Origin: Laguncularia racemosa
Lineage: Eukaryota; Streptophyta; Magnoliopsida; Myrtales; Combretaceae
Assembly (NCBI GenBank): GCA_037954665.1
Contig: JBBMOL010000047.1
Coordinates: 186,001-250,000, forward strand
Direction: 5' to 3'
Length of the DNA stretch: 64,000 nt
Shown here: piece after piece, positions 57,367 to 64,000 of the stretch
How the letters are laid out: every line of letters begins with the position of its first letter
Numbering within the stretch: position 1 is the stretch's first letter
Notes under the pieces: generated by a model
The model's input: only the letters and a program-made list of their open reading frames with translations
Database searches by the model: none
Told to the model about the DNA's origin: nothing
Position numbers and translations under genes: made by a program

Positions 57367-58038
57367 TAGGGGTGTTCATGGTTTGGTTTAGTTTAGTTTA
57401 AAGGCTAAACCAAACCAAACCACATTTAAAATGGTTAGATTGGAACCCTTAATAAAACGAACCACTTTTAACTATTTAGGATGCTAAACTAAACCACTTA
57501 AAATACAATTCGATTCAAAATGCTTTTAATAATACTTTATTCTAATTAATAATAATAGTTATCGGACTTTTCAGCGAAATATTAATATTCAAATTGAGAA
57601 ACATATACAAGAATTTTTAACAATATAACATTATATCATAGTAATATTACATCTTAAGTAATAGTGAATACACACTTATCTTCATGAGAGATGAGAAGTG
57701 AAGGTAAATTAAAAAAAAAAAAAAACTAGATTGTGGAGATTAAGAGTAAAATAAGAGTTAACAGAAAAGAAATGGTAAGTAAGTTTAGAGAAAAATATAA
57801 ATAGGGTTTAAAATTAAAAAAAATATCGCTAATTTTTACTTTTTTAATAAGAAGTAGTTCTATTTGGGTTTAAGCAATTCGATTTGGTTCGACCTCTTGG
57901 ATCGAATTTTGAACCATTTAAACCATTTTCAAAATGAACTATAAACTAAACCAAAATATAGAAGAACCACATTTTGCGGTTTGATATAATTTGATTTAGT
58001 TCTCGGTTTGATTCAATTTAATTCAATGAATAGTCCTA
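57367..58038. mobile_element. hAT-type MITE, 672 bp, with perfect 8-bp TSD
   Basis: The left end is TAGGGGTGTTCATGG, the right end (reverse complement) TAGGACTATTCATTG; 10 of the first 13 bases agree. The TSD CTAAAAAT is at 57359-57366 and 58039-58046 (the match extends one more T). Subterminal ggtttggttta/aaaccaaacc repeats at both ends can fold together. TAGGGGTGTTCA ends with 8-bp TSDs are typical of small plant hAT elements. No coding capacity. Confidence 0.8.
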
Positions 58039-58046
58039 CTAAAAAT

Positions 58047-60160
58047 TGTAATTTTCACTCTCAACTCTTCAATCTTTATTATCATCTAATAAACATAACA
58101 AAAAAAGAAAAAAAAAAAATCTTTGATCACCTTCTCTCTCTAAAACAAATAACAAAAATTGTCCATATAAAACTTCTCCATCTTTGTTATAATCTAATAA
58201 GTGCGAAAAAAAAGAACCTTTTTAATAACCTTCTCTCTCTAAAACAAACATCGCTTTGCTAACATTCCCAACAAAGTACAAGCCAATAAATATTTTATTT
58301 CCTTTCAATATTTCAAACTCTTTTCCATTTTTCTTGACTAGGTTCTCCAATTTTTCTTTTATTTTCTTTGAAAATCATTTCTAATCTTTTGAGATTTGAT
58401 TTTCGTTCTCATTGCCATCTTCAATCCTTTTTGTTCTCACCACTAATCTTCAGTCCTGTTCGCCACCTCAATTGTCACTAAATAGCCTCAACTTGTAAAC
58501 ATTTAAAAAAAAAACCAAATATTTTTAGAAAGAACATGATTGAATATTAAAGTGAGGAACATAAACCTTGGAAAATTGAACCTTGAAATAATAACTTGTA
58601 AAATCCATTATGAAAGGTTAAATAACATAACAATAATAATATCAATAAAGCAATGAAAATGTTAGTGAAGACATTCGATAGAACTCATAGAAATCTTATC
58701 TAAAATAAAAATAATAATAATAAAAAAAAAAAGAACAAGAACAAGAACAAGAAGAAAAAGAAAAGAAAAAATAGAACACATTGGAAAACCTCTTTCTATG
58801 TGGAAGATTGGATTATCGGATGATTCCATTTTTGGTTAAGATGTGTGGCCAATGCATTACAACTCACGGCAATTAGGAACTACCACCACCACTAAGTGGT
58901 TAGGCTTATTCAACATCTTTTTTTATTATAAACAATAGAAAAGAAACAAAAATGGTAAATAAAAAAAATTTTTGGAAACTTTTGTCAATAAAAGATAGAA
59001 AATCTGATTAGAAACTTTTATTTGAGAATCTGTATAATGATATATGTAAAGGTATCATAGGTTCAATGAACTACTTTGTGGTTGACTTTTCTTTTTATTT
59101 AATTCTACAACTTAGGAGAGAGAGAATAAAAAGTAGTTGTAGAAATGTGGGAGTGAGGAGAGATGAATGAGAAAAAAAATAGAATAAAAAGATTGACATT
59201 ATTTATGAATATATATTTATAAAGAAGTAACATTAAAAAAAAAAAACTAAACTACTATTGGCATTTTTTCAATAGTTTTAATTCTTAAAAAGTCAAAACG
59301 AAAAGGTACAATAGTGAAAATAGCGACCAAAATTATATGTTATAATAGATTATTATATGCTCAATGTTAATTACTATATTCATGATAAGTTTAGATTGTA
59401 CATTCAATTATGATCATCTTATAGTATGTTTGATTCATTAAGTATATTTGTGAATCAATAGTTGATGCTTATTATATTTTTGGGATTTTGATTGAATGTT
59501 TATTGCATGTTCAAATATTCTTCATGAACCTTTGACACGTCCTTGTTAAAATGCAAACTGGATCCAAATTGATAATTGAAAATCAATAAAAAAAAAAACT
59601 TATTTTCTAATGAGGTTTGAGATAATCATTTATTTAAATGTATTTAGGACTATTGAATTGATTTTGATAAACCAAATTTCCAAATTATAAACAACATTTT
59701 GCATAATCAAGTTAAAGATCTACATAAGGAGGAATATGTTTATGGTAACCAACAAGTAACTTTTGGCAATACTAATAACTAATACAATGTATATTTGGTG
59801 ATATGATAATTAGTAAATAATAATAATAAGTTGTTTATTGTTGCTTACAAGCTTTTCCCTAGGAGATGAATCAATCCAAACCATTCATTTTTAGACTAAC
59901 TTGATTCTCTTTTAATCATTTTATTTGGGCTAGTGATATAAAATGCTAGATTTTTTAATTGTGAATTTCAACAACAATCGAGTATGTTCTGACCTTGGAA
60001 TCTATCCACATCATAGATGTTATTTGATATTGATTCCTAATTCAATGAATACTTAATGCTTAAGTTAACTTATAAGTTAAGCAACTATTTGTATAGTAAG
60101 TTTTGGGTTAGTATAAGGCTAAAAGCAATTTGATGATCCATCATAAGATGCTACTAAATA
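58047..60160. other. AT-rich intergenic DNA
   Basis: No gene recognised. A short unit 'accttctctctctaaaacaaa' occurs twice (58130 and 58229) within a local tandem duplication of about 100 bp (58060-58260). A purine-rich aagaacaagaac tract lies at 58730-58770. Confidence 0.5.
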
Positions 60161-61010
60161 TGATGTGCTCAAGGCATCCAATTACAAGTACACAATTGCA
60201 ATTGAAGGATCAATTAAACAAAAAACACACAATATGGCATGATTCCAAGTGCTTCAAATATGATTTGCTCTTATACCAAAATTATGATGTGCTTTTGTCC
60301 AATTACAAGCACACAATACAAATGAAGAATCAATTACACAATTAGTACTCAAAATGCCGTTATGAACTTGATTCTAAATATGCAAATACCAAATGGATGT
60401 AAGAATAAACAAGTATGTGATCTTCAATGGAAGGACACGCAATTGAACTAGGATTCAATTTCAAATTGAAATAATCAAATCAGAAAAATACAACCCTAAT
60501 TCACGTGAATAAACAAGTAACCATAAATTGTACCTAAATATTACTCACTAAACACAATTTGTTAAACAACAAAAGTAAGTTGATATGACTCACAATCAAC
60601 TCTTGTTGATTCTCGCCACAATTTTACAAAGAGATTGATAAGAGATATTTGATTGTAAATGATGAACCCTTACGGCCAAAGTGTATGTTTTTCTCAAAAA
60701 TATAAAAAAGCACCTCAAAAACCCCTTCTATTAGGATAAAAATACACCAAAAATTACAAAGATGCCACTAAGTGGCCAATTCCAAAATCATGAAATACAA
60801 GTACAAAATAAAATGGCTAGTTCTCATAAGCAACAATTACAACTACAAATGGTTTTCAAATGGCCGGTTTTTCACTTCAATTGAACAATTTGTGGGCCAT
60901 TGGATGTGACTCTAAGAATGTCTCACAAGTTGATCCTTAGTGCATGTTATTTGGCCATCTTGTAAAACCGATAAATGTGTCTGCTAAAGTACAAAAATCA
61001 AACATTATTA
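60161..61010 (-). repeat. Reverse-oriented family S LTR (decayed)
   Basis: Minus-strand reading follows the family S LTR: 'ggccacttagtggcatctttgt', 'tatttttatcctaatagaag', 'tttttgagaaaaacatacac', and GCACATCA termini at 60285 and 60161. A PBS-like TTGGTATAAGAGC lies between the two termini, so the doubled-terminus structure is kept. The 5' end, near 61010, is too decayed to place. Confidence 0.65.
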
Positions 61011-64000
61011 GATAACATGTGACCATATGTGGATGTCTGGGCTCATGCATCCAAATCAGGTTTTCCCACTGCTGGAATCGTAGGGTGGATTCCCATTAAA
61101 ATAGAAGGATCTTATCAATGTCCATGAATGATAAATCATAGATTAAATTGCTGAATAAAAAAAAAAATAGGTGCGATCATATAGCTTTCTATCGACTAAG
61201 TTCACAAGTAGGAGATTAACCGGCTTTTTCTATTTATTTTGATTTTTTAGATGCTTGATATTGATTTTGAAATCAAATAACATTGAAAAGTCTTTTCTCT
61301 TATAATCCCCCTTTTACGATCTCCTATAGATATCTACCCATACATATAGATATGTTGACTTTACATTTAAGGTATTCAACTAAAAGCTTATCCCTCATTG
61401 TCTCACTAGCTAACCTTGACCCCTATTATTTTGAGGTCATATATAGTATTCAGAATTTACTTGTTAGTTAGATTTAGTGTTTCATGCATTCTATCTATAA
61501 AGTCTCATTTTCCGAATTGAAGTTTTCATAACTCCTTAATTCATCACTTGAATTTTTTTAAGATTCATCTTTTTAACATTCCGTAACTTTTCATCAAAGA
61601 TCTTGATCCTACGTCAGCTATACATGATTGAATTTTTCTAGTGCACACTTCAATAATCTTCCACCAAAACTTAGGCAAATGAAAGAGGTTTGGTTCCTAA
61701 AATATTTTAAATCAACCTATAGAAGTTTTACTTAATTTCATACTCATATGGGCAAATAGTGGCTATAACAAAATAAATGGACAAAAAGATAACCATCAAG
61801 ATTTCATATCAAGGGGTTTCAGTTTTAGTGATTGGCTTGAGGTCATCATGACCTTATTTTCAAACAAGATTTTTATGGAACAATTTAAAGGATGTTAATG
61901 AAAATCGAAAGGTCGTGCCTATTGTTATTGAACCATCCATATTAGCAATCATTATGCAAGTTTACATCTATAACATGGCTTAACATAGAAAAGAGGCCTT
62001 CAAGTCGTAATTTTACAAGTACATGTTTGTGTTTACTCATTCTTTCTTTTTCCTCTTTTGAAATGTTGTTTCACTCTTATAAGTAATTTTAAATGGAATT
62101 GGTGTAGGATTTTACCTTAGGCTACACACTTAGCTTATTTAGTATGTAGACTACAGTCTCAATTTCATGAGTGAACATTAGGCACATTTTCATAGGACAT
62201 AGGTTCCAATTTAGAATGTAGACTATGCAAACATCAGTTGTTGCTACATTTGTAGCCATAAGTAAGGGTTTATGATAGGCAAATACATTTTAATCCAAAT
62301 TTTAACTATTTTCTATTTTAGTTTCCTATATAAGTTTTCATGTATAAATTTCAATTATAAATTTAAGTTTCAATTTATTATAAGGTTCTAATTAAAATAA
62401 TTAAAATTTTTACAAGGGTTTAGTAACAAACATTACATAAGCATATCATAATGAGATTAACCTATGCATCGGTTGCTTATCTTATGTTTTCGTGTTTAGA
62501 TTCATTTAGCTTGTTAAGTTAAAGGTATTTGTTTAATGTCTAGGTACATAGGTATAAGCACATGAGTACCACTATGGTTTGAGAGATCCAAGAGTGCCAA
62601 ATCTTAGTTCCTCTACACTTAACTATACTAAGTATCAACAAATTTTATCTATACGAGATGAGTTAATGACTATCATTGTATAGCATGATATAAAGTAATA
62701 ATTTTGAAATACATTTACAAAGTTATGAATCGAGTAAATCTTATCAATTTAGTTTAGTATTTTCATTTATATGAATACTTAAATATTAATAGACATGAAA
62801 GTTGTTAGAGTTATGGTAGCAAACTATTAACAAAGTGCATAGAGAAATTGTTCTAGAGTCAAAGGTTAATTGGCTTGTTAAGTACCATGGTGAATTCCTT
62901 CAACAAGAATGGTGGGACTGCTTCCTAAGAACTTGGCTAGTCTAAAACCTTCAAGAGGAGAGACGATTTAGTGAGGTACTTCAACTATTAATTATATAGG
63001 GTGTAGAAAATGCAATGTTCACAATAATTAAACAATGTACATAAATATATATATACAATTTAATTAATATAAAAATGTCATGGACCTACTACAATAGATA
63101 TTCAAGTATCAATAGCTCCCTTGTCGTTTCGGCCCAATTTCACGAATCCATCTGCACTGGAACAATGTTCGTCGAATAAAAAACTTACATCTACAGGTTT
63201 CAATTCCTTCTACGAACAAAATCAATGTATCTACAAATGAATTGAGAAACGGAAGTCACAACTCACATCCAAGACTGAAAATGAATTTCAAGATGAGAGG
63301 AGGGACGAAACTGTGATGGAGAAATGGTGTTATCTGGAGGTCAACTGGCACGTTGCTTCAATGGTGAGCTGTCGGTGGGAACTATGAAGGTAACGGCGTA
63401 GTTGAAAGCTACGGGCAAATTCGGCTAGGGAATTGTGGAGTATGAAGGATAACTATACGGGGTTGCTCTTGCTTTTCCCCATGTTTTGCTTGGCTGAAGA
63501 AGGAAGAAAGGGCAGAAAATTAAAATATTATGTGCTAATTGATGCTCTTAACTTTCATTTGAATAGGTTTGGATCATATTCTTCGTAAAGATTTGATCTT
63601 TATACTTAGCATTTGTAGAGTTAAGGTTTTTTGCCATCTTTTCTTATTATTATTTTATTTTATTTATATGTATATTTAATTATATTATTCAATCAAATTA
63701 ATTATTTTTTCCTCTATGAAATACCTGCTCATTGAATTCATCCTAATTCCTAAATTGTTTCATTTATATCTTCAATAACAATAAATAACCATAATTCATT
63801 GGACAAATTGCAAAAACACCATTTAAACTATTTGTTAATCATTAAATTAAGTTTTCAACAATAAGTTATCAACTATTAATAAACCTTATTTTTTATTATG
63901 ATTTGAAAAATTTTATTATAACTAAAAAAATAATTATACCATATTTATTTTTAATGATCACATTATAAAGTTTCCTAATTTACTCTTCCGGAGCATAAAG
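61011..64000. other. AT-rich DNA, nothing recognised
   Basis: No gene, RNA or clear transposon boundary. A less AT-rich stretch at 63110-63500 (with gatggag/ggtgagct words) looks like a decayed exon or element fragment but has no usable ORF. 63640-63960 is nearly pure A/T. Confidence 0.4.

Noticed and set aside
1..64000. CRISPR arrays, bacterial operons, organellar DNA, endogenous pararetrovirus
   Set aside because: No regularly spaced direct repeats with unique spacers, no prokaryote-like gene packing, and all RT segments lie in Ty3/gypsy contexts with LTRs or integrase.

Overview
The window looks like a stretch of eudicot plant nuclear genome, probably heterochromatic or near a centromere. 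It is AT-rich. It holds two recognisable single-copy plant genes with GT-AG introns, both on the minus strand, set among nested LTR retrotransposons of several Ty3/gypsy lineages (Athila-like, Tat/Ogre-like and a chromovirus-like family) and two small hAT-type elements. Nothing looks bacterial or organellar. The species cannot be told from the sequence.

Region 1-20,000 (plus strand): decayed Athila-like material with three successive related LTRs (1590-3020, 15402-16847, 18896-~20000) separated by differently deleted internal regions. The middle copy keeps broken reverse transcriptase/RNase H, integrase and a post-pol ORF1-like gene. It is interrupted by an intact-boundary chromovirus-like element (4292-9101, TSD TTTTA) and by a solo LTR of that same family (12472-13373, TSD CGCTC/TGCTC). 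Arrays of GTACAC...GTGTAC palindromes recur next to TATA boxes.

Region 20,000-28,590: a reverse-oriented LTR of the chromovirus-like family, another reverse-oriented LTR-like segment with a tRNA-Met-type PBS, the UVI4/OSD1 (POLYCHOME) family cell-cycle gene (22904-24752, minus, two coding exons and a 5'UTR intron), and a 515-bp hAT-type MITE.

Region 28,592-41,995 (minus strand): a complete 13.4-kb Tat/Ogre-lineage element with perfect TSD CTCCT, two LTRs, PBS, ORF1, gag, protease, RT, two RNases H, integrase and a minisatellite between integrase and 3' LTR. Its pol frame is broken only by stop codons, mostly of the kind left by cytosine deamination. Its LTR carries tRNA-like A and B boxes. 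The 3' LTR lost its TATA box in a 265-bp deletion between 8-bp repeats.

Region 42,000-51,400: an older Tat-like element in minus orientation (broken protease, RT, RNase H, integrase at 48.1-51.4 kb) with extra gypsy ORFs of the Transposase_28 type on the opposite (plus) strand at 42.2-43.1 and 44.5-47.2 kb. The young Tat element landed in the leader of the first of these.

Region 51,400-64,000: AT-rich intergenic DNA, a two-exon RABA4-type Rab GTPase gene (54536-55743, minus), a 672-bp hAT-type MITE with 8-bp TSD (57367-58038), and another reverse-oriented chromovirus-like LTR (60161-~61010). The two cellular genes have no visible functional link; the rest is a layered record of transposon insertion and decay.
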